Positions 7,048 to 16,600 of a stretch of DNA of 64,000 nucleotides are shown here, piece after piece. Source of the DNA: Thermocaproicibacter sp036260805 (GTDB taxonomy: Bacteria; Bacillota; Clostridia; Oscillospirales; Acutalibacteraceae); NCBI GenBank assembly GCA_036260805.1, contig DATALZ010000014.1:62001-126000 (forward strand), read 5' to 3'. Each line of letters opens with the position of its first letter. Positions within the stretch are counted from its first letter, which is position 1. The position numbers were made by a program, and so were the translations under genes. The notes beneath the pieces were generated by a model, which saw only the letters and a list, made by a program, of their open reading frames with translations, did no database searches and had not been told where the DNA came from.

Positions 7048-8035
7048 CGTTCTGAGCCTGAACAGCGGTAATGGCGATAACGCCGACAATATCCTCAGCT
7101 TTGCAGCCGCGGGAGAGGTCGTTGACCGGCTTCGCGATACCCTGAAGGATTGGGCCGTAAGCGTCTGCCTTTGCAAGGCGTTCTACCAGCTTGTAGCAGA
7201 TGTTGCCTACGTTCAGGTCCGGGAATACGAGCACGTTTGCCGAGCCGGCAACTTTGCTGCCCGGAGCCTTGGACTGGCCCACCGACGGAACCAGAGCGGC
7301 GTCCGCCTGGAGTTCGCCGTCCAGAAGAAGATCAGGAGCTTTTTCCTTAGCGAGCTTTGTTGCTTCCGCAACCTTGTCAACAAGGGCATCCTTGCCGCTG
7401 CCGTAGCTGGAGAACGAAAGCATTGCAACTTTCGGTTCCGCACCGACAATTGATTTGAAGGATTTTGCGGATGCAATCGCAATTTCGGAGAGCTCGTCTG
7501 CATTCGGGTTGATGTTCAGGCCGCAGTCTGCAAAGACGAATGTGCCGTTCTCGCCGTATTCACAGTTCGGTACGGAGATGAGGAAGAAGCCGGAAACCAG
7601 CTTGGAATCCGGAGCAGTGCGGACAATCTGCAGTGCCGGACGAAGCGTGTTCGCAGTAGAGTGGCAGGCGCCGGAAACCATACCGTCGGCTGCACCTTTT
7701 TTCACCATCATAACGCCGAAATAAGTCGGGTCCTTCATCATTTCATCGGCTTTTTCCGGGGTCATGCCCTTTGCCTTACGCATTTCATAAAAGGTCTTTG
7801 TGTAATCGTCATGCAGCGGTGTGTTTGCAGGGTCAACAATCTGTGCTTTGGAAAGATCAAGGCCTTCTGCAACAGATTTGACTTCGCTTTCGCTTCCAAG
7901 AAGAATTACATTCGCAATTCCGCGCTTGAGGACTTCCGCGGCTGCGGTAACAACACGTTTGTCGTTTCCTTCCGGCAGAACAATGGTCTTTTTATCCGCC
8001 ATTGCGCGCTGGATTGTTTTCTCCATAAAATTCAT
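7043..8035 (-). CDS. pta: Phosphate acetyltransferase
   Basis: This 330-residue enzyme interconverts acetyl-CoA and acetyl phosphate in the cytoplasm, the first step of acetate formation for ATP. The PTA signature is seen in VSGACHSTANTLRPALQIV, and the length equals the single-domain Pta family. Further conserved blocks are VLPEGNDKRVVTAAAEVLKR near the N-terminus and KAPGSKVAGSANVLVFPDLN near the C-terminus. The start at 8035 is preceded by AGAGAGG at proper distance; the frame is open 31 codons further upstream, but those codons look non-coding. The acetate kinase gene is not adjacent. A TATAAT element at 8143-8148 (minus strand) is a possible -10. Confidence 0.95.
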   Translation of the reverse strand: MNFMEKTIQRAMADKKTIVLPEGNDKRVVTAAAEVLKRGIANVILLGSESEVKSVAEGLDLSKAQIVDPANTPLHDDYTKTFYEMRKAKGMTPEKADEMMKDPTYFGVMMVKKGAADGMVSGACHSTANTLRPALQIVRTAPDSKLVSGFFLISVPNCEYGENGTFVFADCGLNINPNADELSEIAIASAKSFKSIVGAEPKVAMLSFSSYGSGKDALVDKVAEATKLAKEKAPDLLLDGELQADAALVPSVGQSKAPGSKVAGSANVLVFPDLNVGNICYKLVERLAKADAYGPILQGIAKPVNDLSRGCKAEDIVGVIAITAVQAQNA

Positions 8036-8198
8036 GAGTGACAACCTCTCTTTGTATAATATCTTTTGTATGGATTCCGGTTTCGATTTGTTTACCGGTT
8101 TCCTACCGGCAGAAATCAATTCTTTCAAAAACCCACCGCCCTATTATACCGCTGCGGTGCGGGAAATAAAAGGAATGTTAAAAAAATAACGCAAAACA

Positions 8199-8231
8199 TA
8201 AAAAGAAAACCGCCCGAAATGGACGGCTTTC
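8199..8231 (-). terminator. Terminator of the first Gln-rich membrane protein gene
   Basis: On the minus strand the stem GAAAGCCGTCC / GGGCGGTTTTC (loop ATTTC) is followed by TTTTTAT. It begins 13 nt after the stop codon at 8244. Confidence 0.75.
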
Positions 8232-8243
8232 TGAAAGGGGCTA

Positions 8244-8603
8244 TTAATAGTAGCGGCCTGCGCCAAGGGATGCAATCGCCGCAATGATGCTTGCACCAAA
8301 GATGATGCTGATTACAACACCGATGGCCAGCATAATCAGCTGTGCGCGTGCCAAATTCTTTTTGTTGGTATTGGAGTTGCCGAAACCCCAGACGAACAGC
8401 ATGATGATATTTACAAGCGGGATGTAAGAAATAAGAATCATGATGAGGAAGTTTCCGATGGAAAGAGGGGATTGATCCTCAAACTGACCGGGATTCTGAT
8501 AAGGAGCCGGCTGATACGGCTGCTGCTGATATGGCTGCTGCTGATAAGGTGCCTGCTGATTTTGGTTAGGCTGCTGGTTTTGGTCGTAATTTTGGTCTGC
8601 CAT
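8244..8603 (-). CDS. Small membrane protein with Gln/Asn/Pro/Tyr-rich N-terminus (copy 1)
   Basis: This 119-residue protein has an N-terminal 45 residues made almost only of Gln, Asn, Pro and Tyr, with repeated QQPYQ units: a low-complexity, probably cytoplasmic and disordered tail. Two membrane helices follow (about 52-72 and 90-112), separated by the conserved loop FVWGFGNSNTNKKNLAR. The start has GAGGAGGTA upstream. The next gene upstream (8752-9237) encodes a paralogue with the same helix-loop-helix core. The family is common in clostridia but has no assigned function that I recognise. Confidence 0.75.
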   Translation of the reverse strand: MADQNYDQNQQPNQNQQAPYQQQPYQQQPYQPAPYQNPGQFEDQSPLSIGNFLIMILISYIPLVNIIMLFVWGFGNSNTNKKNLARAQLIMLAIGVVISIIFGASIIAAIASLGAGRYY

Positions 8604-8751
8604 TAATATACCTCCTCTAATTTTGACAAAATACCCCAAAAAAATAATACCACAACAGTCCCCTAAATGCAAGAAATAAAGGTTAATCTGGCATAAATTT
8701 CCTGGCCAATAATAATTATGAAAACCGCCGCGGGACGGACAGCTTTTTCTT

Positions 8752-9237
8752 TCAGGTGTGATATCCCGCAGCGGCTTGACTTGCGGCGATGATCGCAGGC
8801 ACAATAATTAAAATCAGCAAAATCACAAAAGCAATACCGTATAAGATCAGAATAAAACGTGCCCAGTTTTTCTTATTCAGATTGCAGTCGCCGAATGCCC
8901 AGACAAACAGCATGATGATATTGGCAATCGGAATAATCAAAACCAGATACATCAAAAAATAATCGCAAACGGAGAGGGGAGAATCGTCAACCCAACCCAT
9001 TCGTCTCGAATAAGATGGCTGGCGGGACTGGTATGGAGTCTGGTAGGGGGCTTGATAAGGCGGCTGAGCTGTATCAGTTTGCTGAGTTGAATATGGAGGC
9101 TGAGCCTGATAGCCAAATTGATTGGAATAACCGGAATCCGATTGATATGTAGACGGATGATCCGCCTGCGGGCGATAAATCGGCGAAGTTGAGTCATACT
9201 GGTCTTTACTTTCCGGGTCAAAATGGAACTGGTCCAT
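8752..9237 (-). CDS. Membrane protein with Gln/Pro/Tyr/Ser-rich N-terminus (copy 2)
   Basis: This 161-residue paralogue of the adjacent gene has an N-terminal 90 residues rich in Gln, Pro, Ser and Tyr (repeats such as QAPYQTPYQS). It then has the same core, two membrane helices around the loop FVWAFGDCNLNKKNWAR. The ATG at 9237 has AGGAGG upstream. Core residues such as NIIMLFVW and NKKNxAR are shared with copy 1, while the low-complexity tails differ in length and composition, so the tails evolve faster than the membrane core. Function unknown. Confidence 0.75.
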   Translation of the reverse strand: MDQFHFDPESKDQYDSTSPIYRPQADHPSTYQSDSGYSNQFGYQAQPPYSTQQTDTAQPPYQAPYQTPYQSRQPSYSRRMGWVDDSPLSVCDYFLMYLVLIIPIANIIMLFVWAFGDCNLNKKNWARFILILYGIAFVILLILIIVPAIIAASQAAAGYHT

Positions 9238-9410
9238 AACTCCAAATCCTCCTATCGTAAAAACGCTATGAATATACCCCAAAAGGAATTATAGAACATT
9301 TTCTTTCCAAATACAAGAAATATCTACTAAATAAGTAAAATGAGAATATAATTTCCTTGCAGTAAAAGAAATAGGGAACGAATGGAATTGTTAAAAGTTT
9401 AATTATTATA

Positions 9411-9439
9411 TTGATTCACTGCCGGGAATCCGTTATAAT
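9411..9439 (+). promoter_or_regulatory. Strong sigma-A promoter for the NifU-like/GGGtGRT pair
   Basis: TTGATT and a perfect TATAAT are separated by 17 nt, 54 nt upstream of the start codon. Confidence 0.8.
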
Positions 9440-9492
9440 GAAAAAAGTATCCAGCATTACTAGGGAAATCAAAAACCGAAAGGAGTACCGAT

Positions 9493-10185
9493 ATGAATTA
9501 TTCCGCAGAAGTGGAAAAAATGTGTGTTGTCACTAAGGGCCCGAAGCACGGCCCCGCACCCATTCCGGAAGAAGGAAAATGGGTAAAAGCCTATGAAATC
9601 AAAGATATTTCCGGTCTGACCCACGGCGTGGGTTGGTGCGCTCCTCAGCAGGGCGCCTGCAAGCTGACCTTGAATATTAAGGACGGCGTTGTACAGGAGG
9701 CTCTCGTTGAGACCATCGGATGCTCTGGCATGACCCATTCGGCAGCTATGGCTGCTGAAATCCTGCCGGGCAAAACCATTCTGGAATGCCTGAACACAGA
9801 CCTCGTTTGCGACGCAATCAACGTTGCTATGCGTGAGCTGTTCAAACAGATTGTTTACGGCCGCAGCCAGACTGCTTTCTCCGAAGGCGGCCTGCCGATC
9901 GGCGCAGGACTGGAAGACCTCGGCAAGGGCCTGCGTTCTCAGGTCGGCACCATGTACAGCACCGGCGCAAAGGGCGTCCGTTACCTGGAAATGACCGAAG
10001 GCTATGTCATTAAGCTCGCTCTTGATGAGAACAGTGAAGTCATCGGCTACCAGTTTGTAAAACTGGGCAAGATGATGGAAGACATCCGTCACGGTATGAG
10101 CCCGGACGAAGCATACAAGAAGAATGTCGGCCAGTACGGCCGTTTTGACAACGCGGCAAAATACATAGATCCGCGTGAAGAATAA
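9493..10185 (+). CDS. NifU-like iron-sulfur cluster scaffold protein
   Basis: This 230-residue protein contains a NifU/IscU N-terminal-type core with Cys-bearing segments: GWCAPQQGACKL (about residues 51-62), ETIGCSGMTHSAAMAAEI (about 74-91) and DLVCDAIN. These Cys could hold a transient Fe-S cluster. The protein is longer than IscU (about 130 residues), with an added C-terminal half. The start has AAAGGAG upstream. The GGGtGRT gene follows after 23 nt with its own AAAGGAGG, so the two form an operon. In clostridia these two families regularly occur together. Whether it builds clusters for general use or for a special partner is unknown. Confidence 0.8.
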   Translation: MNYSAEVEKMCVVTKGPKHGPAPIPEEGKWVKAYEIKDISGLTHGVGWCAPQQGACKLTLNIKDGVVQEALVETIGCSGMTHSAAMAAEILPGKTILECLNTDLVCDAINVAMRELFKQIVYGRSQTAFSEGGLPIGAGLEDLGKGLRSQVGTMYSTGAKGVRYLEMTEGYVIKLALDENSEVIGYQFVKLGKMMEDIRHGMSPDEAYKKNVGQYGRFDNAAKYIDPREE

Positions 10186-10208
10186 GGCTATAAAGGAGGA
10201 CAAGAGAA

Positions 10209-11216
10209 ATGGCTAACGATGTCATGTTTGAAGGTAAAGAAAGAAGAATGGCCAAAATCGAGAAGTGTCTTGCCGAGTATGGCCTTGGAAGCCTTGAAGA
10301 GGCGCGCGACCTGTGCCTCTCCAAGGGTGTGGACGCTGCGAAAATTGTCAAGGGCGTACAGGGAATCGCTTTTGATAACGCATGCTGGGCATATACGCTT
10401 GGCTGCGCAATCGGCCTGAAAACCGGCGTAAAGACCGCTGTTGAAGCTGCCGAGAAAATCGGCGTCGGCCTCGAATCATTCACCATACCGGGTTCCGTTG
10501 CAGAACAGCGTAAAGTTGGTCTGGGCCATGGCAACCTCGGTGCAAGGCTCCTGAGCGAAGAAACAAAATGCTTCTGTTTCCTCGCAGGCCACGAATCCTT
10601 CGCAGCCGCTGAAGGCGCTATCGGTATTGCACGTTCGGCAAACTCCGCCCGTAAAGAGCCGCTGAAGGTTATCCTGAACGGTCTGGGCAAGGATGCTGCG
10701 TACATCATTTCCAGAATCAACGGCTTTACTTATGTAAAGACTGATTTTGACTATTTTGCGGACAAACTTACCATTGTGGAAACCCGTTCATTCTCCGAAG
10801 GCGAACGCGCGGCCGTGAATTGCTACGGCGCAAACGACGTCCGCGAGGGCGTTGCCATCATGCAGCACGAGGGCGTTGATGTTTCCATCACCGGAAACTC
10901 CACCAACCCGGTTCGTTTCCAGCATCTTGTTGCAGGAACCTACAAGAAGTGGGCTCTTGAAAACGGCAAGAAGTACTTCTCCGTTGCGAGCGGCGGCGGC
11001 ACCGGCCGTACCCTGCATCCGGACAACATGGGCGCAGGCCCGGCTTCCTATGGCCTGACCGACTCCCTGGGCCGCATTCACGGCGACGCACAGTTCGCAG
11101 GTTCCTCTTCCGTACCGGCCCACGTTGAAATGATGGGTCTTATCGGAATGGGCAACAACCCGATGGTTGGCGCTACGGTTGCCTGCGCGGTTGCTGTTTA
11201 CAAGGCATTGAACTAA
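10209..11216 (+). CDS. GGGtGRT family protein
   Basis: This 335-residue protein carries the family-defining motif GGGTGRT (about residues 260-266), followed by the conserved block NMGAGPASYGLTDSLGRIHG and a Gly/Ala-rich C-terminus. The family is conserved in anaerobes and is named only after its motif; its reaction is not known to me. Several Cys (for example CLSKG, CWAYTLGCAIG, CFCFLAGHE) could bind metal. It is co-transcribed with the NifU-like scaffold gene, so a role as receiver or partner of an Fe-S cluster is a reasonable inference. A terminator follows. Confidence 0.85.
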   Translation: MANDVMFEGKERRMAKIEKCLAEYGLGSLEEARDLCLSKGVDAAKIVKGVQGIAFDNACWAYTLGCAIGLKTGVKTAVEAAEKIGVGLESFTIPGSVAEQRKVGLGHGNLGARLLSEETKCFCFLAGHESFAAAEGAIGIARSANSARKEPLKVILNGLGKDAAYIISRINGFTYVKTDFDYFADKLTIVETRSFSEGERAAVNCYGANDVREGVAIMQHEGVDVSITGNSTNPVRFQHLVAGTYKKWALENGKKYFSVASGGGTGRTLHPDNMGAGPASYGLTDSLGRIHGDAQFAGSSSVPAHVEMMGLIGMGNNPMVGATVACAVAVYKALN

Positions 11217-11225
11217 TCGAATTTA

Positions 11226-11261
11226 TTTCCTTTCCTGCCAATGTGGGAAAGGAAATTTTTT
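11226..11261 (+). terminator. Terminator of the NifU-like/GGGtGRT operon
   Basis: The stem TTTCCTTTCC / GGAAAGGAAA is followed by six T, 9 nt after the stop codon. Confidence 0.85.
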
Positions 11262-11283
11262 CAAATAATATTTCAAATTCGTT

Positions 11284-11311
11284 AAGGGTATGACAGTTTT
11301 GTCATACCCTT
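11284..11311 (+). terminator. Second hairpin, possible back-up terminator
   Basis: The perfect stem AAGGGTATGAC / GTCATACCCTT with loop AGTTTT is followed by ATTTTCC. The T tract is weak, so it may be a secondary terminator or a protein-binding site upstream of the hydrolase gene. Confidence 0.5.
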
Positions 11312-11427
11312 ATTTTCCACTTTTATGGGGTTCTAAAACGGAGTATAATAAAATAGAAATTTCAGCGAACGAGGAAATATGATTTCCCTGTTTGATTTAC
11401 GATAAATGCTCTTTGGGGTGCGTTTTT

Positions 11428-12261
11428 ATGAAAAGATTCAGTAAACGGATCCGTCTGATTATCCGCAGGACGATCGTTTGCTTTTGCTTTGCGCTGATTC
11501 TGGTAATCCTCTGCTCCGGAATCGACAGATGCTATAAAATTCTCAGCTTGGATTTTAAGGTAAAACCCGGTGGGGTATCGTCCCTATCACCGCCGGTGGA
11601 TTCCCGTTTACCATCCGAGGCGGCTGTGCGTGAAGAACCGGGACGTTCCTCACCGCCCGCTCAGGTGTCGAAACCTGTCGCTCCCCCGAAGCCGGAAAGC
11701 TGGTTTAACGACGCCGTATTGATCGGAGACAGCCGCACAGAAGGGCTTGAAAATTATGACGGGCTGGGCAACGCATCTTATTTCGCCATAAAAGGCCTTA
11801 TGGTAGATACCGTTTACACAAAACCTGCTGTTAAACTAAACGGCAAAAGGCTGACCGTAATGCAGGCAATTAAGCAGAAGAAGTTCGGCAAGGTATATAT
11901 TATGCTTGGCGTGAATGAACTGGGCTGGAGCAGCTTCCGGACATTTGTGGATGATTACGGAAAAATGGTGGACGATATCAAAAAAGACCAGCCCGGGGCA
12001 GTAATTTATCTGCAGTCCATTTTACCGGTAACCAATGAAAAATCTGTATCCAGCACCATCTATAATAACCAGAAAATCAGGAATTCAAATCTTGCGATAC
12101 AGAAGCTTGCAGCACAGAAAAATGTAAAATACCTCGCCGTGGATACGGCAGTGTCGGATTCTTCGGGGGCGCTTGCGGCCGATGCTGCGACCGACGGCAT
12201 CCATTTAAATGCGGCATACTGCAAAAAATGGTGCGATTACTTGAAAACACATACCGACTGA
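11428..12261 (+). CDS. Membrane-anchored SGNH/GDSL-type hydrolase
   Basis: This 277-residue protein has a basic N-terminus and one membrane helix (about residues 12-32), a Pro/Ser-rich linker (about 45-90), and an SGNH hydrolase domain (about 93-277). The catalytic blocks are visible: IGDSRTEG with the nucleophile Ser (block I), the GVNE block (block III), and DGIHLN with Asp/His (block V). Such extracellular enzymes deacylate cell-wall polymers or small esters. The substrate is unknown. The ATG at 11428 with GGGGTG upstream is preferred over an upstream TTG. A TATAAT at 11344-11349 may be its -10. Confidence 0.82.
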   Translation: MKRFSKRIRLIIRRTIVCFCFALILVILCSGIDRCYKILSLDFKVKPGGVSSLSPPVDSRLPSEAAVREEPGRSSPPAQVSKPVAPPKPESWFNDAVLIGDSRTEGLENYDGLGNASYFAIKGLMVDTVYTKPAVKLNGKRLTVMQAIKQKKFGKVYIMLGVNELGWSSFRTFVDDYGKMVDDIKKDQPGAVIYLQSILPVTNEKSVSSTIYNNQKIRNSNLAIQKLAAQKNVKYLAVDTAVSDSSGALAADAATDGIHLNAAYCKKWCDYLKTHTD

Positions 12262-12327
12262 ACCGGATCACCGGTTCGGTTTGTGTTAAATGGGAAATAT
12301 GAGGATAATAAGGAAGGAATTTGATTC

Positions 12328-12795
12328 ATGAAAAAGCAGATCTTTTGTTTTGCGGCAGCGGCCTTAATGATTTTGGCATCCGGATGCGCAAAACAGGGCG
12401 GGGCGGTTAACGCCGACGTAAACACCATTGCGGATGAAATTATAAAGAGTGTGAAATTCGTCGACCAGATGTCTCCGATTGAACAGAAAACCGCGGTGAA
12501 AAACTATGGACTTGACGCCTCCGATATAACAAAAGCGAAAGTTTATGAGAGCACAGGCGCTACGGCAGAAGAAGTAGCCGCCTTTGAAGCGAAGGATGAT
12601 ACGGCGGCAGGGCGCGTGAAAAAAGCGGCGGACGCGCGTGTGGAAGACCAGAAAAGTGCCTTTCAGGGTTATCAGCCGAAGGAAATGACAAAGCTGAAAA
12701 ACCCGCTGATCGTGCAAAGCGGCAAATATGTTGTTTTAGTTGTAGCGGATGACACTTCCAGTGCGAAGAACGTCACAGATAAATACCTGAAATAA
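12328..12795 (+). CDS. DUF4358 lipoprotein
   Basis: This 155-residue protein has a lipoprotein signal peptide ending in LASGC, so Cys20 would be lipidated and the protein anchored on the outer face of the membrane. The rest matches the shape of the DUF4358 family: ADEIIKSVKFVDQMSPIEQ at the start of the domain, then a region ending in PLIVQSGKYVVLVVADD. Function unknown. A good AAGGAAGGAA site precedes the start. It lies 66 nt after the SGNH hydrolase and may be co-transcribed; a weak GC hairpin lies in the gap. Confidence 0.8.
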   Translation: MKKQIFCFAAAALMILASGCAKQGGAVNADVNTIADEIIKSVKFVDQMSPIEQKTAVKNYGLDASDITKAKVYESTGATAEEVAAFEAKDDTAAGRVKKAADARVEDQKSAFQGYQPKEMTKLKNPLIVQSGKYVVLVVADDTSSAKNVTDKYLK

Positions 12796-12836
12796 CTGGT
12801 GCAGAGCCTGAATTTTTGGCAGTTCCGTTTCAAACG

Positions 12837-12867
12837 AAAAAAATCCACCGAGAGGTGGATTTTTTTA
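12837..12867. terminator. Bidirectional terminator
   Basis: AAAAAATCCACC, loop GAGA, and GGTGGATTTTTTT form a stem with A and T runs on both sides. It can stop the DUF4358 gene from the left and the YczE-like gene from the right. Confidence 0.9.
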
Positions 12868-12925
12868 TGGAATGATATTGAAAGTCATCCGTATTCATTA
12901 TGTAAGAAATCCTGCAGAGAGTCAA

Positions 12926-13597
12926 TCAGAGAACATCTTGGGACATCGGTAAAAACTTTTTTCGGATTTTTTCCCCAAAGAAATGTATCATCGGTCCCAG
13001 GCAGAAAGCCACGAGAACCGTACCGACGCCGATGGTGCTGCCGAGGAGCCACCCGATCACGAGGTTGGTTACGTCAAAAGCTACCCGAATCCACCGGAAT
13101 TGAATCGGCAGATGCTCCGCCAGAATAAGAGGAATACTGTCGTAAGGAGCTACGCCGAGTGACGGTATCATGTAGAATGCAGCGCCGAGACCCAGAATCA
13201 GGACTCCGAAAAGCATGAATCCGACCCGTACCCAGAGGTTGGCGGGCTGAGCCGGAAGAAAAGCGTGGTAGACGGTGCCCCGCACCGTATCAGCAATGAT
13301 ACCGACGAAAAACATGTTTACCACAGTTCCGTAACCGATCATTTTTCGTGAAAAAATCAGCGGGATGATAAAGATGATTGCGTTGGCGATGCATTGCCAC
13401 TTCCAGAATTCCATGCCGATTTTATGGGAAATTCCGAGATTGATACAGGTGCAGGGGTCGGTTCCGAGCCCGGAGTAAACAGATGCGGAAACCCCAATTC
13501 CCATGAGGATGATACCGACGGACGTCAGCAGAACCTTTCTCCAGAGAAGCCTGTCGCTGAGATACAAGAAGATGTTTTTGTGCGGAATTTTGTCCAT
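12926..13597 (-). CDS. YczE/YitT-type membrane protein
   Basis: This 223-residue integral membrane protein has about five helices. The N-terminal segment GVSASVYSGLGTDPCTCINLG and the later repeat-like segment FYMIPSLGVAPYDSIPLIL are typical of the YczE/YyaS family, in which two halves carry similar GxxPxD-type signatures. The role is unknown, perhaps transport. It is downstream of the long ATPase-like gene in the same direction (91 nt gap) and ends at the bidirectional terminator. Confidence 0.8.
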   Translation of the reverse strand: MDKIPHKNIFLYLSDRLLWRKVLLTSVGIILMGIGVSASVYSGLGTDPCTCINLGISHKIGMEFWKWQCIANAIIFIIPLIFSRKMIGYGTVVNMFFVGIIADTVRGTVYHAFLPAQPANLWVRVGFMLFGVLILGLGAAFYMIPSLGVAPYDSIPLILAEHLPIQFRWIRVAFDVTNLVIGWLLGSTIGVGTVLVAFCLGPMIHFFGEKIRKKFLPMSQDVL

Positions 13598-13688
13598 TCT
13601 AAAGTACAGACTCTTTTCTCTTATAGTATTTTCAATATGCTATGAATGGATTTTGCATCCGATATTTAGGTTAATTCGGGTATTGCGG

Positions 13689-16600
13689 TTATGGTTTACG
13701 GATACGCGGAACAAAGAGCACTGCGGCAGTCCAGAATGCCTCGAAAAGAATCAGTGCGGTTGCCGTTAGCTGTCCGAGGCCGGCATAGGCCGCAAAGAAA
13801 GCGACAAGGGCAAACCCGAGCGCGGCTCCGGTCGTTTGAATTGCTACGCCGATCGTAATATTTCCGCGCTGGCGGACGCAGGCCGTCAGCATACGCATCA
13901 TTGCAGCCGCGCGGCCCTTTGTGGCCATTACGGCGGAAGCTCTTTCCGGGGGATTGGACTGCAGCGATTCGTATATATCTCCAAGGCGTTCCGGCAGTAC
14001 GATAATGGAATGCGGACTCAAACCGAAGCAGTCTGCAACCAGTTCCGGGGTGATATTCGGGTCGCGGGTGCGAACCAGAAGGCTGATTCCGTTGTATTCC
14101 AGGCGCCGGAGCTCCGCAGCCCTGCGACGGTCCGAGCGGTAGGAAACGAGGAACATGGCGACAAGAATTCCGCCGGAAGCAAGATAAACGGGAATCTTGC
14201 CTGCGCGGATATATTTCTCTTCATAATCGTGCGATGGCGCTTCTACTCCGTGCTTTTTCAGAAGCTCGCCGGTTCCGACAAGAATTACCCGGTCTGAAAC
14301 CGTGCCGGATATGCCCATTCCGTCCTCGTAGGACGGGCGCTCAACGTGGGGGAGAATGTTCCCACGGCTCTTTACAATCTGACTGAATAAGTCGCTCAGC
14401 GGGCCGCCTGCAGCCTCTGTCAGCGCTGAGGCATCCAGAATGGCTTCGTCGATTCGCTGCCCGGAGAAGGTTTGAATTCCGTTCAGAACAACTGTTCCGC
14501 GTGGGAAAAGATCCTGCGCATCCATCATAACAGCGTTTGTATCGCTGAATTTTTCAACGGAATCCCAGCCAATCGTCATGCCCCCACACTGGGAAGCAAT
14601 TTTGCCAAGCCGCGCCAGCGGCAGGTTCACGCTCAGCATATTGCCGAACGGAACGCAGACGCATGCGGAAGCTGCGAAGGCAGTCAGCGCCGTGACAGGA
14701 TTTTTTGTAAGAACGGCCACGGTAATGCAAAGCCCCAGACTTCCGATAAATCCGGCCGGAGCCAGAAACTGCGAGGTATGGTCGCTTGGGTCATTGCTGT
14801 ACGAGTGCTTGAGAAAGTGACGCAGAAAACCCGTCTTGGTTTGGTAGGCAATTTTCGGTTCGCCGATTCCGCAGCCCTTTACGAGCTGGATCGCAGTATT
14901 GTAATCGTCAAACATCTGTATGGCATATTTTTGTTCGGGAGAAGAGATAAACCGGAAATTCTTAAGAATACGTTTCGCCATGCTCAGCTTTCCCGCGGTG
15001 TTTAGGAACAGCGCTAAAGCGGCAAGCGAGGAGTACAGACGGCAGTTTGCCGGAAACCCGTTCACGAGAAACACGACGTTTTCCACGGCTGCGGCGATAA
15101 CTGCAACGGAAACAGCACTGTCTGCATTTGCCTGGAAGGAGAACAGCCCCTTGAGTCCATTCCAGATTGCCGGGGCGCAGAAGCCGGCGGCAATTACAAG
15201 AAAGATAAGATGGACGGCAAGAGCAGCCTGCGCACTGTATATGCTATGTAGCGCCGGCGGCAAGGCCGCCGGGTGCTCCCAGGCAATGCTGAATGCTGTC
15301 AGAATGACTGCGCAGAGCCCTGTGACCGTGAACCGAAGAACCAGCTTTCTGACGCTGGATGACAGGTCGTGCATGACGGAAGGAGCATCGGCCGGGGCTG
15401 TGTAATCGTCCAATTCTTCTTCCATCCCGTCCGATTCCTCGGAAGATTCGCCTTTATCTTCATCGCTGCCGAACAGCCGGAACCTTTTCTTTGCTTTTTT
15501 CGGTTCCTCTGTTTCGTCCGGAATCGTGAATCTGCGCGTTTGGCTGATTTCTTCCCGCTCCTGCTCAATCGGAAGGACAACGGCTCCGGGAATTTCATCT
15601 TCCTGAACGGGCTCGCCGGGTACTTCGGTTTCTTCAGGCTCGGCTTCTTCTTCCTGCTCCGGGGTTTCATCCGGCCCGGATGCCTGTTTCAGGTTCGGGA
15701 ACGGAATCGGCTCCGGCGCATGCAGAGGCGGGGTGCTGTAGTCCGCCGCTTCTGCCGCAAGAGCATCTTCAAAACCGTTCAGTTCAATAATATGCAGGGG
15801 GATTCCCCCTGCGCGGTACTGTGGGATAGAATGCTCAGACGGTTCCTTGACCGGTGCGGGAGCCGGAGCTTCGTCTTTTATGCGTGGTGGAGCGGATACC
15901 GGTTCTTTGACCGGCGTCTGTTTCTCTGCGGATGCCGCAGAGAATTCATTGCGCGTGGGTTCGGTTTCGCCTGTCGGCTCCGTTTCCCAATCCGCATCAG
16001 TCTCACCGGTAGGCTCAGGGGTCGGTATTTCCGGTTCCCCGGTTCTCTTTTTCTCTTCTTTTGATTCTTTTTGGGGCTCCTCGGGCTTGGGCTCTTCGGG
16101 TTCAATTTCGCATTCCGGTTCCCCAATAGATTCTCCGGTTGTCGGAATCATCTCCGGAATCTGAGTCGGGCCGAGAGGGGGTTCGACAATCGGCGGTTTT
16201 ATTTCAGGTTCCATCGCCGGGCCGGGTTCCACCGCAGGCGGAACCGGCGGACGCGTAAGAGGAGGAATGGTCGGCCTCGGCGGGTTCCCCGGGGGTTCCG
16301 GTTTCGGGGCCGCGTCTTCAGCGCCGAAAATATCGTCCATATCCAAACCGGCGTGCTGCAGGATTCTTTCCAGCATGTCCTGACGGTCGACGTCAATTTC
16401 TTCAGCGGTGCTTTCGGCAGCGCTCGAAACAGAAATTGCCGGACTGCTTCTTTCCGGCTCCGCCGGCAGATCAAAAACGACGGGCTCTTCCGGGGGTTCT
16501 TCCTGTGCGATTGTCTTAATTTCGGGTGCTTCGGCGGAGATCTTTTCTGCTGACAATTCCGCAGAGTCCGGTTCCATGGGAACCTGCGCCGCTTCTTTTT

